Source of the DNA: Xanthostigma xanthostigma | Lineage: Eukaryota > Arthropoda > Insecta > Raphidioptera > Raphidiidae | Direction: 5' to 3' | DNA: 64,000 nucleotides | NCBI GenBank assembly: GCA_963575645.1 | Contig: OY754469.1 | Coordinates: forward strand, 36,538,753-36,602,752 | Shown: piece after piece, positions 30,673 through 42,977 of the stretch | How the letters are laid out: every line of letters begins with the position of its first letter | How positions within the stretch are numbered: the stretch's first letter is position 1 | The notes under the pieces: model-generated | Databases searched by the model: none | Seen by the model: only the letters and a program-made list of their open reading frames with translations | Told to the model about the DNA's origin: nothing | Program-made: the position numbers and the translations under genes

Positions 30673-31105
30673 AGATACATTTTGCAACATTTTTCATATT
30701 GGTCGTAGCGTGATATTATATAGCCTATAGCCTTCCTCGGTAAATGGGCTATCCAACAAAAACATTTTTTTTAATTTGAACCTGTAGTTCCTGAGATTAG
30801 CAAACAAACAAACTCTTCAGCTTTATTAACCGACTTCAACAAAAAGGAGGAGGTTCTGTGTTCGTCTGTATATATATATATATTTTTTTTATGTATGTTC
30901 ACCGATTTCTCCGTCAATTATGGACCGATTTTCAAATTTTTTTTTATTCGAAAGAGTGCACCTCAGAGGTGGTCCCATCGGAACCAAGTCAGGATCTGAT
31001 GGAATCCGGAGAAATCGAGGGAAATTCTCAAATTTCAAAGACACGCATAATGTTTTTTATGTATGTTCACCGATTTTTATTAGTGTTAGATTAACACTAA
31101 AAAGA

Positions 31106-31313
31106 GAAAAATAAAATATTTTTAACAAAAAAATTGAACCGACTTCACACTAAAAAGTAAAAAATAATTGCGTATTGAAATGTTTTGGAGTCGGTGTAGT
31201 TCTCGGAATAGATTTCATTTTGGCTGACACCGACTCCAAAACATTTCAATACGCAATTATTTTTTACTTTTTAGTGTGAAGTCGGTTCAATTTTTTTGTT
31301 AAAAATATTTTAT
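31106..31313. repeat. Long palindrome (copy 2)
   Basis: Same arms and loop as at 30466-30672. Confidence 0.75.
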
Positions 31314-31495
31314 TGAGATACATTTTGCAACATTTTTCATATTGGTCGTAGCGTGATATTATATAGCCTATAGCCTTCCTCGGTAAATGGGCTATCCAAC
31401 AAAAACATTTTTTTCAATTTGAACCTGTAGTTCCTAAGATTAGCGCGTTCAACCAAACAAACTCTTCAGCTTTATATATTAGTATAGATAGATTT

Positions 31496-32169
31496 AGATT
31501 AGAGCGTGATTACTTATAATAGATGAGAAAATGCCTACAAATTCCGTTCAAATAGAACAATTGACATAAAAATCCAAAACAAGATTCATTTATATTTATT
31601 CTACACGCTAATGACCATCGTAATCGAGCGTCTATAATCTACAATCTCCGTTTCTATTTCTATACACAGCATCGTACATTATATTTGATTGCTAGCTGAT
31701 GATACAATTACATATTTTGAGAGCTCGTTTATCAATACGCATGCGTCAATTCGCCATATTTAATAGTGTTACTTGTTAGGTATTCACCGACACATTTACG
31801 GTCATGTTAGTAGCAAACAGGGTTATCAACTATGAAAATTGTTTATTCTATGAAAAAAACCGAAGCTGGCAATGAATATACAGGACTACTAACAAATAAA
31901 CATATTCAGAAGATTCCACAAAAACTAATCAACGAATAAATCAACATAGATTGAAATTATTCTCTTTTATTATTTCCAATCAGTCGTCTGAATTCTTGAA
32001 AGAAATTCTCCGAAAAATATAATATATTTTCGAGAATTCTTATAGCAAATTTTAAAAAATTAACATTAAATAAACCCTTAAATCTCATGTCACAATGTTC
32101 GTCCGCGCTAATCTACGAAACCACTGAACCGATTTTCATGAAATGTTGTAAATATGTCTTGTTTTGTCC
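31496..32169. other. Intergenic DNA
   Basis: AT-rich; no supported gene or boundary. Confidence 0.35.
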
Positions 32170-32500
32170 AACTTAGACTATAGGATAGTTTTTATTAAAT
32201 ATGATGTTGTACAAAATTAGGTACGGTGTTTTGTCAAGAAAATCCGTTTTAATAACATGTAGCGACATCTGATAGAATTTACTCAAGGCTATTAGTTCAG
32301 AAGTACCTAAACAAAAAAAAACTATTTTAGTACCATAGTAGGCTAGTAGCAGCATCTGATATAATTTTCTCAAAGCTATTAGTTCAGAGACAAATCTGGT
32401 AGAATTCGCTGAAAGCTATAATTGGTTCAGACGCCGGGCCGCAAACGAAATACATTTTGCAGAATTCTATCTATCGCACCCGGGTGAAACCGGGCCAGGC
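32170..32500 (-). mobile_element. U-family element with GAACTAATAGC minisatellite (copy, minus)
   Basis: Contains the complement of TCTGAACTAATAGCTTTGAG units and ends GCACCCGGGTGAAACCGG. Same family as 35803-36400 and 59884-60790. Confidence 0.6.
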
Positions 32501-32560
32501 TTCTATAGTATTATATATAATTGCAATAGCTGAAGTTTTGTATCTATAGATATTGAAGTA

Positions 32561-32688
32561 TTCAATAAATAAAATTATCGACCAATTTTTCAGACAAATA
32601 CATATGTTAACAAAAAATAATAAATTGAAAAATTGGTCGATAATTTTATTTATTTAAGAATTCTAATCAGACGTTAATCAAAGATTTG
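32561..32688. mobile_element. PLE-like family A element, internally deleted copy
   Basis: Exact 12-bp duplication GATATTGAAGTA (32549-32560 and 32689-32700). Both terminal blocks and the right-side tail (ending CAAAGATTTG) are kept, but the hammerhead region is deleted. Confidence 0.75.
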
Positions 32689-32700
32689 GATATTGAAGTA

Positions 32701-34645
32701 TATTAAGATTCACAAATAAATTGTGTATCTATCTAGTTATTAACATTATTTAACATTAGTAAGTAAACTGCCCGAACGCTAGTCAAAATAATAAACCTTG
32801 TTAGCGTGAGGTTTTTAATTTGAAATCGGTAGATGATAAAAAATCGTGGCAAAATGCGTACCATTTGCTGGTCTGAAATCGGGACGGCCCGATTTAATCG
32901 GAACTGTTGGAAACCCTAAGTCATAGTAGTAGCAAGCTATATTAAAGTGCACAAGAATAATTCATACAATTATATTTCATTTTATTGGCTTCCAACACTT
33001 TTATATTTCACTCAAAGGAATTTCTAAGATTTCAATCAGTGTTCATGTACTTCAGGTGTAACGGATACCGATTCGTTTTTAGATACATTCAAGGCCAACT
33101 GTATTCTCTATTTTAATGACACGCTACCGATACATGTTTTTTGAACTCGAGAAGACCTTAAGGAGGTTGATCCGTTACAGTCCCATTCAAAAGTAAGTCG
33201 AATTCTAAATGGGAACTTTTCCATAATAAATTTTTACAAAAGGTTATAAGTCGATGATACCAATAATATTATTGCCATAAAAGCATAAATAAATACTTTT
33301 TTTAAATATTAATTAATTATTTCTAACTTTTAAATTTTTTGTACAAAGTTAGGTTAAAAAAAATAAATTTATGTAAATATCTGTATTTTACATATTTTTT
33401 TACAGTAAATAATTAAAAAAAGAAATTAGAAGTAATAAAAATTAAAATTAAATCATTAAAAAGTTGAAAATTCAGTTAAAATTGTTAAAACTGTCAAAAA
33501 TAAAAGTCCATAATAGAAAAGTGCTAAGGTTTAATGATTTTTTTATTGATTAAAAGTCTCCTAATTAAATTGGAAAATATATTAAAATATGCGTAAGACA
33601 TCGATGCTTTACCCAGTTAGTTTTCGGAACTGCTGACATTATTTGGTTATTTGCAAAAAATTAAAATGTACCGTTTGCAGGCTAGGTTGACATATTTTAA
33701 AAAAACTTTTACATGTAGTCTTATGACTAGACATAAAATTTTGTCATAAAAAAATCTATTAAAAAAACTTTATTTCAGATTTTTTTCATTATCTTCGTAA
33801 AACGGCTCAACCTCCTGAAGAGGCTACACGCAGTTGGATTTTACGATTATTTTCTGAAGAGGGATTTTCTTTGACAAATACAAGTGGTAATAAATGCAGT
33901 GGTAACTTTTAGCTTTATTTTGGCATTTTTTATTGTTAAAAATATTGATTTACACTGCTCCTGTAGACGGTCTTCTGGAGGTCCTTCAAAAAAAGGTGCC
34001 TGGCGGTGTGCTGCTAGATATCTCCGGCTTGGATTATTTGAATTAAAAAAAAAAAAAAAACAGAAGATTCCATTAGTGGATAGGTAAATCTAGATAATGA
34101 TCGTTGGAATAGACGAAATTTTGATTTTAGATAAAATGGCAGCTTCCAAAAGAAAATAATTCCGATTATCGACCCAATTTTTTTGTTAAATTGTTTATTA
34201 AAATAGTTATAATTATCGGAAATGTTATTCCTTCGATCAATATCTAAAGAATATATCTGAGAAGGTTGTGTTAAAATCTCAGACCGATCGGTTGAGCCGT
34301 TTTTGAGAAATCGTGCTCACCGACTTTGAGAAAAACGCATTCAAAGTTTCAAAAGACGTTTACACATCGTTAAATTTTTTTTTTCAACTTGCATAAGATG
34401 AACCCTCTGCATCATCAGCAGCTTCTAATATTTCGAGTTGTTGTATAGGGTCAACGTCAACTCAGGTATTGCGCGCCATAACTGCTACTCTGGTCTTTAG
34501 GACGCCTACTTTGTAACGCTCCAAACGTCCATACAAATATGCGTGTATCTCCAAGAATTTTTGCTGAATCGATTTGAAATTTTCAGAGAATATACTCAAA
34601 TATATGTACATTCCAAAAATACAATCAAATAATAGTATATTGTGC
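32701..34645. other. Long AT-rich intergenic stretch
   Basis: No supported gene. Contains generic repeat phrases (CAGACCGATCGGTTGAGCCG near 34280) and low-complexity A/T tracts. The 67-residue frame at 33884-34087 ends in a poly-Lys tract and has no motif. Confidence 0.4.
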
Positions 34646-34647
34646 GA

Positions 34648-34757
34648 CTAGTGAGAGAAGGAGAAGATTCCATGAGCGTGAAATTTGCCGCACGAGCTTA
34701 GCGAGTGCGGTAACACGCGAGTGGAATATTCTCCTTCGATCAATGGTCGCACATAAT
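34648..34757. mobile_element. Short hairpin element
   Basis: TGTGCGACTAGTGAGAGAAG then GAGAAGATTCCA at the left; the complement (TGGAATATTCTCCTTCGATC, TGGTCGCACA) at the right. The core CCGCACGAGCTTAGCGAGTG is itself palindromic. The ATTATGTGCGAC...GATCGAAG words recur at about 14049-14070. Confidence 0.5.
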
Positions 34758-35075
34758 ATTTTATTCAACTAGCACGAGCAATATGTAATCGGGGCCCTGA
34801 TAAAAGAGGGAAAAATAATAAATCACTTCATTGATTGACGTACACACCGTCCTCGATGCATACAAGAAGGCCATGACTTTCGTTGAATTGCGATGCTGTT
34901 TTCATATATACAATACCGCCTACCACGTTCCTATTGGTCCAGAAGCAGTGCAGTTTTTTTTCATTATTGCACGCTTGGCTTATTATCTCACAGTACGGCT
35001 CATTATTAGCACTCTACGCGTCAACATGAAGTAATTTATTATTTCTCCCGAGTTTACTCACGCGTGTTGAATAAA
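34757..35075. mobile_element. Promoter-like element (copy 2, inverted relative to 13676-14035)
   Basis: Shares CGGGGCCCTGATAAA, AATAATAAATCACTTCATTG and GAATTGCGATGCTGTTTTCA with copy 1. Diverged inside. Confidence 0.5.
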
Positions 35076-35802
35076 AATATTTTTTTGAAATTTCTGACTG
35101 CGTATTACATTTTTTTTTTGTAAAATTAAAAAAAAAATGAATTTTGACTTAAATTAATACCTATCATTCCCCACTTGTGAGGTTGGAAAGGTAAAATCTA
35201 TATTACACGCTATTTTTACATTGGGAAACTGACATTGTAAAGAAGGACACATTTATGCTTCCTAGTTTCGACCCTGACTGCGATTCAGCCGTCTAGCAGA
35301 AAACAAGCAGATTGAATTTTTAAGAAGTGGAAAAAGATTTTTTTTACAATATACATATAATATAAATAACCTGAAAGATAAGAAATGAATTTCGATGTAG
35401 AGCGTCGTTGAAAAATGCAAAGCTGAATTATTTTAGAACGCTTGCGGCCGCTGAACACTTTCAGGACTTTTGAATACAAAAGGAACTGTCTAGTTCTCAT
35501 TATAATCACATAATGTATAAAATGTTGCGTGTTTTTAAGTAGACAGTGTAGGAGAACGAAAGGCGAGTTTTGTTTGTTTAAGTTGGTATTCATCGAGCCT
35601 CGTTAAAATTAATATCTGTTAAGTGTTAACTCACTCAATTCTTTTCGTTTTAATGACTTTTCTTATAATTATCCTTCGACTGTACATTCATGGATTGCTC
35701 AAGTCCAGCCGTGCCGCATAACAAAAATATCAATACACGTCGGTTCAGTTGCATGGCGATACAAGCCCAACTATTTTGACATTGTATAATATACTAGCGG
35801 CC
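35076..35802. other. Intergenic DNA with a repeat hairpin
   Basis: 35158-35193 carries the TCATTCCCC...TTGGAAAGGTA hairpin shared with 23684 and 62183. The 102-residue minus-strand frame (35285-35593) has no motif I recognise. Confidence 0.35.
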
Positions 35803-36400
35803 CGGTTCATTTTCACCCGGGTGCGATAATTATAATTCTCTAAAATGTTTTTCGTTTGCGACCCGACGTCTGAACTAATAGCTTTGAGCAAATTCTATCA
35901 GATTTGGTTCTGAACTAATAGCTTTGAGCGACTTATATATCAAGTGTCGCTACTTGGTACTAAAACAGTTTTTCTTGTTTGCTTCTGAACTAATAGCTTT
36001 GAGCGACTTCTATCAGGTGTCGCTACTTGGTACTAAAACATTTTTTTTGTTTGCTTCTGAACTAATAGCTTTGAGGGACTTCTATCAGATGTCGCTACTA
36101 GGTACTGAAACAGTTATTTTTTTGTTTGCTTCTGAACTAATAGCTTTGAGTAAATTCAATGAGATGTCGCCACATGTTACTAAAACAGTTTGTTTTCACA
36201 GAACATCGTAGTTTTGTACAAAATATTTAATAAAAACTATTCTATAGCGTAAGTTGCACCAAGCAAGACACATTTACAAAATTTCATTAAAGTCGGTTCA
36301 GTGGGTTCGGAGATTAGCGCGGATGAACATCGTGATTATGTTGTTTCTGGCGCAAATTTTAGCTTCTATCGGTGGCATACAATATAGATATATAAAGGTC
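35803..36400 (+). mobile_element. U-family element with internal 72-80 bp minisatellite
   Basis: Starts TAGCGGCCCGGTTCATTTTC with ACCCGGGTG, then about five units of TCTGAACTAATAGCTTTGAG plus CTATCAGATGTCGCTAC and TACTAAAACAG. It is followed by AGATTAGCGCGGATGAACAT. A 95-residue frame arises because the units lack stops in one frame. Confidence 0.65.
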
Positions 36401-36757
36401 TTCAAATTTCATTAAACACGGGAGTTGTTTTTGTAATTTAAATTATTTGTTCATCAGATTGTAAAAAAATATCTCAGCAAATTACAAAATCACAAAAGAC
36501 ATTATACTATGTTTTCATTAGCTATATTAAGCATTAAGCTTAACAAAATTTGATTTGCCGCTTAAAAAAACACAATTTTTGTTCTAACACGCAATTGTAT
36601 TAAAAACGTAATATTATACAATAATTTGTAGTGATCTTAAATGCGTGGTCATCTTTGAGTTACTAGAATTGAATTACTTTCTTTAAAATTATTAAAATAG
36701 TTTATTTAATTTTAGTTTAAGAAACTATGAAATTTAATACTGATTTTGTATTTAAGA

Positions 36758-37110
36758 CTAGCGGTTCCGCCCGGTTTCACCCGGGTGCAAAAGAACGAAT
36801 GGGGGCAGGGATATGAGTACGCACATTCATCTTAGTTTACCGAGATGAATGTTGTGTCCAAATTTCATGATAATCGGAGTTAAAATTTATAAGTTTTTGT
36901 CGGACGGACAAATTTTGCAACATTTTTCATTGATGCTTCGCTCCATTGATCGTAGCGTGATATTATATAATTATAGCCTATAGTTATAGCCTTCCTCGAT
37001 AAATGGACTATCCAACGAAAAAAAAAAAAATTTAATTCGAACCAGTAGTTCATGAGATTACCACGTTCAACCAAACAAACAAACTCTTCAGCTTTATATA
37101 CAAGTATAGA
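36758..37110 (+). mobile_element. T-family element, copy 3, lacking the tRNA-like part
   Basis: Same start (CTAGCGGTTCCGCCCGG) and end (CTTCAGCTTTATA) as the other T-family copies, but the middle including the tRNA-Lys-like segment is deleted. Confidence 0.6.
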
Positions 37111-37143
37111 ATAATGCAATTTACGATACTTCAACTAGCCTGA

Positions 37144-37230
37144 GGCTCTGAAGATGAAAATAAATTTTTCGAAACATAAGCCACAAGCGAAATATCGATA
37201 AAGCTTCTTTTTAAGTTATTCATTAACCAA
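37144..37230 (+). mobile_element. PLE-like family B end fragment with hammerhead-like motif
   Basis: 37144-37182 reads GGCT, CTGAAGA, one T, stem II (GAAAA/TTTTC), GAA-ACAT-A, AGCC. The outer GGCT/AGCC forms a 4-bp stem I. It continues with the complement of the family B end (AAGCGAAATATCGATAAAGC) and breaks off. Confidence 0.5.
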
Positions 37231-38281
37231 ACGTTTTCTAAACGTTAATATTTCATTTGGACCAAAACTAATTACGGACAACATTATATGAACGCTCGAT
37301 AACATAGGTCATTAACGTCTATAAATGTCGTAGATCTAATAGCTGCGCTTGAATGATCAAGTGCGAAAATCTTCCAAAAGCCATCGTAAATGAGGAAGGA
37401 TAAGAACAAGGGAATAAAAACGTTTACTGACTAATGAGGTTTAATTAAACTTTTCCACGCGACCGGGGATTTCCCCTTTTGCCATTAATCATGTACGTGG
37501 GCGAAGATTGGCACCCTCCAACGCTAGAGATAGAGCCTGTCTTAAGAATTAAAGGAGGATTTACACTGCATTAAGTCATCCCAATTTAAAAATACTTTTA
37601 CTATAGGTTAAGTTACGAATATATTTGAGTGACTAAGGGGTTTCAGAAAGCCCTATGTAAAAACCGTTATAGAATCTGAAACAAGTATTCTTTTATCGGA
37701 TACCCCAGTTAACAGGAAAAAGAGACGAGTAGAACTCGCGTATTGAGAATTCCATACCGTTATTTAAAAAAAATTAAATTGGTCATGAAATAATCCTATA
37801 TATAGAATCAAATTATTTTCTTTCTTGTGCTATGCAACCTTCTTTCGCGCCAAACAAGATTCTCACTTATGTAACGGGAAACATTAAAGATTTTGATAAG
37901 TGAGTCAGTAGTAAAAAAATGTTTTTTTTGTGATTTAACTACAAATTTATACAGTTTTCGGATTTTTCCCTTTACGTGTGCTGTAAGATATCGCTTCCTG
38001 TCAAATTTCATGATTCTATATCAACGGGAATTACCCTATAGGTTTTCATTCCATTGCGTGTGTCAAAATATGCGGCATAAACGGCCGTATCTTTTGATTG
38101 CGTTGACTTAAAAGTTTGATTTTTTCATAGCTCCAGAGAATTGCAGGCCCGAGTATTTGACATTAATTTCAACTTGATACCTCCACGCGTTCCTTAGAAC
38201 AAGGGTCTTGACAGACAGACAGACAGACGGACAACGAAGTGATCCTATAAGGGTCAGATACTATTTAAATCCATATAGGTA
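37231..38281. other. Repeat-derived intergenic DNA
   Basis: 37310-37400 resembles 10465-10555 (CTATAAATGTCGTAGATC, AAAAGCCATCGTAAATGA), so a shared repeat flanks both T-family copies. Near 38210-38260 lies GACAGACAGACAGACGGAC followed by GTGATCCTATAAGGG, a common insect retroelement tail. Confidence 0.45.
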
Positions 38282-38629
38282 CAGGGGCATTCACAAATTA
38301 CGTGAGGCGTTTAGGGGGGGGGGGGGCGAGCCTAACCTCACCTAATCTCACATGGGGGAGAGGGGGTCTCGGCAAATATCACGTGTTTTTTTCCGCAAGA
38401 AAATACTAGTCTTAATAAATTAAATGAATTAAGCAAATTATGTTTTTTTTAAATAAATCGAACCCAATCAAGCACAAATTTACGTATTTACATTAAAAAT
38501 ACGCATTTTTAATAATCTCACGTGAGATTAGAGGACGGTGGGTCGAGCAAAATCTCACAGCATCTTACCAAGGGGGGTGGGGAGGTCTAAAAATCGCCAA
38601 ATTTGCCTCACGAAATTTGTGAACGTTCT
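38282..38629. mobile_element. MITE with GGGGCATTCACAAATTACG ends (copy 1)
   Basis: Ends are inverted copies (GCATTCACAAATTACGTGAG at the left, complement at the right). The interior has ATCTCACGTGAGATTAGAG and a poly-G run (about 38313-38325). A second copy with TAA flanks lies at about 53091-53431, suggesting a Harbinger-type 3-bp target. Confidence 0.65.
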
Positions 38630-38640
38630 CTAAGCAACAG

Positions 38641-38826
38641 AGAAGCAAAGTAGACGCTGAACAGTTCACATGGATACCAATACCAAAGAGTGCCACCTAT
38701 CTTGGTTATAAAATGTATAACAATATCCCAAAATCAATAAGAGATTCCAAAGATTTTAATAAAAAGCTGAAACAATACATAATTAATATAGTTCCATATT
38801 CTATAAATGACTTGCTATCGGATTAA
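38641..38826 (+). pseudogene. Non-LTR retrotransposon ORF2 C-terminus
   Basis: The peptide KSATYLGYKMYNNIPKSIRD followed by SKDFNKKLKQYI and a stop is a typical Jockey/CR1-type C-terminal segment. It is followed by a short untranslated region and an AATAAATAAA tail near 38893. 5'-truncated, with a MITE just upstream. Confidence 0.65.
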
Positions 38827-38909
38827 TAATTATTTCAAAATATTTTAACTGTGTACTGACGTTTTGTATCCATTTTATATAATGGCGCAACAAATAAATA
38901 AATTTAAAA

Positions 38910-40735
38910 AAAAATGGTCGAACGTGACCTGTCAAAAATATTACAAATATACCTATTATGATGTGAAAATCAGCTGTTTCATTTGACGTACGTGCAAAAA
39001 CGTAGCATGTATCTTGTAAGAAGTTTCTGCATCACACAACACTAGAAACATATTGAAGTATTATTTACTTGTGGGCAACATTTGAACCATTCATTTTCTT
39101 GTAAAATGCTCTCTTATGGCCGACCCTGCATCAGTGGGAGAAAAATCTTCTTTCACTGACGTCACATCTTAGGGTCTAGTATATATGCCCTTAACAATGC
39201 CTTGCATACTTTAGCAGTGTAAGCGAGCCCTTAGCGTTTAACCGTCATAAGTAATGAATGAGAGGTGAGTACACAATGTACGCCGTGCGGGAGGAGACGG
39301 GGGACGGGGAATCACTGACAAGCCGCAAGTACAACAATCCACACGTTTGCTTCGTCGACCGCCTCCACCGCCGCTCCGTGTACACAATGGCGTACCCATA
39401 GTGTTTGTGTATACGTTACCGTTTAAACCCGAAATCAGATAAAACCATAGAGATATTACAATAGAGCACGCGAGTGTCTACAATTAAGAGAGAGTATAGT
39501 TCTTTATTTCTATGGTAAGTAATGACGCAAAACAATGCTGATTTGAGTAAACAAATTTCTGGTTTTCTGCAGCGTTCTCTCTCTTAACTAAGGACACTTT
39601 CACTTATGACAAGCAATACGCACTACTAGCGTATGGATAAAACACGACCTAACCAGTAAAAATCAGTTTTAACCAGTACCGCCTTTATAAGCTGGCCTAA
39701 GCTCAGGGCGCCGCACTCATCCAGGGGCCCCGCACTCATCCAGAGGCCCCAGCCCGGCGCAAATTTGCCCAGTTTTGAACTAAATTTTTATGATGCTTTA
39801 AAATAAATAGAAACAAATTTTATTTATAGATACTTACTGTTTATTTAACATAATTTACAAAAGGAAATTACTAGATCTTTTTCAGCAAACTCAGCAATTA
39901 ATTAAAAAAAATTGTAATTAAAGATGACTTGATATTCAATAAAGATAAGGAATTTCATCTTGATTGACTCATCATACTTCGATAGTCGTTTTTCATAAAT
40001 TTCATCCGTGAAAATGAGCCTTCATCGATACAATTGGTAGCTTGTTAATTAAAATGACGTAACATTAAAATATCAAAAATGATATTTAACATATTTGCAT
40101 AAATCTAATATCGGTATAAATCGAATTCCTTATAGGGAGGTGCGATAAGTTTTCCCAGATAGTGATAACAGCGCCATCTCGCGTGAGCCAGAAAACAGTC
40201 CGTCTTGAAATACGACAAGCATAGGAGGCTAGGTCTTCTGGTTACAGCCTTCTTGGTTACAACTATAGTTTAACTGATTTCGGGTTTTGACGGTAACATG
40301 TATAATTATATAATATGCACCTAAAGGATATAATATAACAGTGGTCAGTGAAGTACGTAAGTCAACACGCACTGTATGGACGGTGGTTTTCATGTACCAG
40401 GTGTCCTTGAGTAGTCGTTGCCCGAAATTATTTTCGACAAAAATTTTTGAAAGTTTTACAGAATGAAATCAACAGTGATATCTAATCGTTCGTAAAATTT
40501 TAAAGAGATCTTTTTAAAATGGACTAATTGAGATAATACGGACATAAAATTGCGCGATTAACACGAGAGAAAGAGAGAGAGAGTAAGAGAAAATACGTGA
40601 TGGTAGACGAGAAATCCGTTTTGGATAAGATTTAGTTGGTGTCTACGTCGAGGTGTAAATCGTACATGCTAAATAATGGGAACCCATCCGTGCTTCGTCT
40701 AAATCGCGTGCGAAGCCGCTGGTAACGGCTAGTAT
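38910..40735. other. Intergenic DNA
   Basis: No supported gene. Short tandem GCACTCATCCAGGGGCCCC units at about 39710-39750 and a GA-rich run near 40565-40590. Ends with TTCGTCTAAATCGCGTGCGA and CCGCTGGTAACGGCTAGTA, a retroelement end on the minus strand. Confidence 0.4.
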
Positions 40736-40739
40736 TATT

Positions 40740-41072
40740 ATTGTATTTGTCATAAGGCACTTATACTATTGGCGTCGGTTAGATGGCGGGACCTAGGGGT
40801 CGGACCAAAATTTCTCGACGTTTCATAGCCTCCTAAACACTTTGGCACCATTTTTGGAAATGTTTATATATGTGACCACGATAACTCTCGACAGGCTTAA
40901 TCGATTTAAACGAAATTTGATCCACATATTGGAATCCTTCACCGCACAAAGCTTATTTAAAATGGTCCCAATCGGGCTATTTTAAGGCTGGTATTTAGAG
41001 GTTGAAAACAAATTTCGGGTCCAAAAATACTTGAAAATTTCTTTTTACATTACTGAAATATTAATAAATATA
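40740..41072. mobile_element. Dispersed repeat homologous to 21480-21970
   Basis: Shares TAAGGCACTTATACTATTGG, GGGACCTAGGGGTCGG and following phrases in inverted orientation. No gene. Confidence 0.55.
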
Positions 41073-41073
41073 T

Positions 41074-41493
41074 TGTTACGTGCTCCCTGTTGGGACGATA
41101 ATGTGTTCCATAGAATGTTCCAGACCACGACAACAACAATGGAAAGCAGGTAAAAACCCGACCTTCTTAGAATTGCCTGGAGAAGGCAATGCATATCAAG
41201 AAAGGTTGAGATGCTTCTAGAACATTCGACAGGCGGAGGACGAAGCTATAAAAAGCGAGCGGAGTGGTTGGCGAGTCTGTGACATTAATCATTAAGTGCA
41301 GTTATATAAATCTGGTTTTACATAAATAACTTTCTGTAAATAATCGTGTGTATATAGTTAATAGACAAGTGTGCTAATAAAATTTGTAAATTGTAAATAT
41401 TTTGTGTACATAATTAGTGACTCTATACTCCTCATTACCTACTTGTTCTTTTAGTTTATTAATCAGAATTTACTAGTTTTGTGTCTGTTAACA
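41074..41493 (+). mobile_element. Probable solo LTR
   Basis: Begins TGTTACGTGCTCCCTGTTGG, with a TATA box (TATAAAAAG, 41247-41255) and a poly(A) signal (AATAAA, 41376-41381) in U3-R-U5 order, and ends near TGTCTGTTAACA. A related sequence lies inverted at 45778-46122. No gag, pol or second LTR adjoins it, and I see no convincing target duplication, so the right end is approximate. Confidence 0.55.
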
Positions 41494-41564
41494 TTATTAT
41501 TACTGAAGGAGATTTATTTGGTTGAGGAACAATTGAAAATAAGCTTTACCAGTGTATCGCTTGT

Positions 41565-41603
41565 GGCCAACGTTTCGAAAAATATATTTTCATCATCAGG
41601 GCC
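41565..41603 (-). ncRNA. Hammerhead-like motif, family B left block
   Basis: Minus strand: GGCC, CTGATGA, one T, stem II hairpin GAAAA/TTTTC (approximate), GAA-ACGT-T, GGCC. Mirrors the motif at 42939-42977. Confidence 0.55.
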
Positions 41604-42938
41604 TATTATGAACATGTATAATATTCATTACATATATTATTATAATTTCTAACTTACATTATAAACATTATAGATAGATAATACTAAAACTATAACATAC
41701 CTCAATGCAAGTTAAGATGGTAAATTGTAAAAATTATTCTAATATACATGATCATTTGTTATGAATCTCGACAATTTTTGACGTGATAACGTCTTATAAA
41801 TTGATGAATCACCAATCTTATAAATTGATAAAACACCGGCTGCATGCACGAAAAAGGGTAACGTTCCTAACGGTCGTAACGTTCCTAACGCGTAACGTTC
41901 CGCCTGACCCTGTGCGTGCTTTTTGCTAATTTCTCGCTCAATTTAAATCAGATCGGTTTGAAACCAGTCTTAAACGAAAGAGGAGAACATTTTACATAGA
42001 TTTCGTGTAACAGAATTTGCCTAAACAGTTTTTTTATACAAATTTATATAGATAAATAGTTGTATAAATGCAATGTTGTCTAATGCATGGCGCGACGCGG
42101 TCGGTCGTCTTTGTTTGCCGTACATGGAAATTAGAAAATAACGTATGTCTTGTTTTAACATGAAAACGTCTGCATTTCTAATGTTTAATTCAATTTTTTG
42201 ACATTAGTATTTTGTGAAATGCAACGCCTTCTAAGTTAAGTATTGGAATAACTAATTATTATTAGAACATAATACTTTGACAGTTGCAAACGTCACTTTT
42301 GACATTTCTTATCATTCCGACACAAAGGATAAGCGGATTGAAACCAAATTTTGGGAGGATGTTTGATATGCAAATATGAAGTGGCCTATTGTTTTTGGGG
42401 AACATCGGCGCATGCGTAAAAGAATATATCTCTTATAATGATGTTTTATATAATAATAATATAGTTTTTAAAACGGTTTTTACTCTATCTATTTTTACTA
42501 GAAATTTTTGTAAATTTTTTGGGGAAAATCGGCGCATGCGCAAAAGAGATACATGCCATAGTTGTTTTTTATATAATAATAGTGTACTTTTTATAGTGTT
42601 TTATTATTCTACTTAATAAAATTTACCTAAAGGAGCGAAAGATGCAATATCATAGATTCGAATTATTATAATTATTATATAAATTTAGGTTATGTATTAC
42701 GGAATACGTTATCACGTAAAACTATCGTCCGTAAACCGACTTTACAGACAACCAATTTTTTTTTAAATTTAAAATTATCATAAAACAGTTTTCTTATAAA
42801 ATTGTTCTGTCAATTGTGCAAAAAATATTGTACTAATGTATAAGAAAGGCTATCTCTATAGTATTATCTATCTATAATGTCTATAATGTAAGTTAGAAAT
42901 TATAATAATATATGTAACGAATATTATACATGTTCATA

Positions 42939-42977
42939 GGCCCTGATGATGAAAATATATTTTTCGAAACGTTGGCC
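42939..42977 (+). ncRNA. Hammerhead-like motif, family B right block
   Basis: GGCC (42939-42942), CTGATGA (42943-42949), one extra T, stem II GAAAA-TATAT-TTTTC, GAA (42966-42968), ACGT, T as the potential cleavage-site base, then GGCC (42974-42977). GGCC/GGCC gives a 4-bp stem I. Self-complementary ACGT implies a dimeric stem III. Confidence 0.55.

Larger units (their letters stand above)
30053..31341 (+). repeat. Two tandem copies of a 643-646 bp block
   Basis: TTGGTCGTAGCGTGATATTA recurs at 30053, 30699 and 31342. Each full block holds TTCAACAAAAAGGAGGAGGT, a short AT microsatellite and an 86-bp-armed palindrome. Copies are almost identical, so the duplication is recent. The 117-, 85- and 78-residue frames within are repeat artefacts. 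Confidence 0.8.
29487..31490 (+). mobile_element. T-family element, copy 2, expanded by internal duplication
   Basis: Begins CTAGCAGTCCCGTCCGG directly after the TTCTA tail of the retrotransposon and ends TTATATATTAGTATAGAT. It contains a minus-strand tRNA-Lys-like sequence (29872-29943). A block containing the ACCGACTTCAACAAAAAGGA repeat and a long palindrome is present twice (period about 644 bp). Confidence 0.65.

Noticed and set aside
30098..31114. Frames of 117, 85, 78 and 64 residues
   Set aside because: Two tandem copies of the same repeat produce the same frames twice; no family motif and interrupted by low complexity.
35924..36211. 95-residue repetitive frame
   Set aside because: Reading through the U-family minisatellite.
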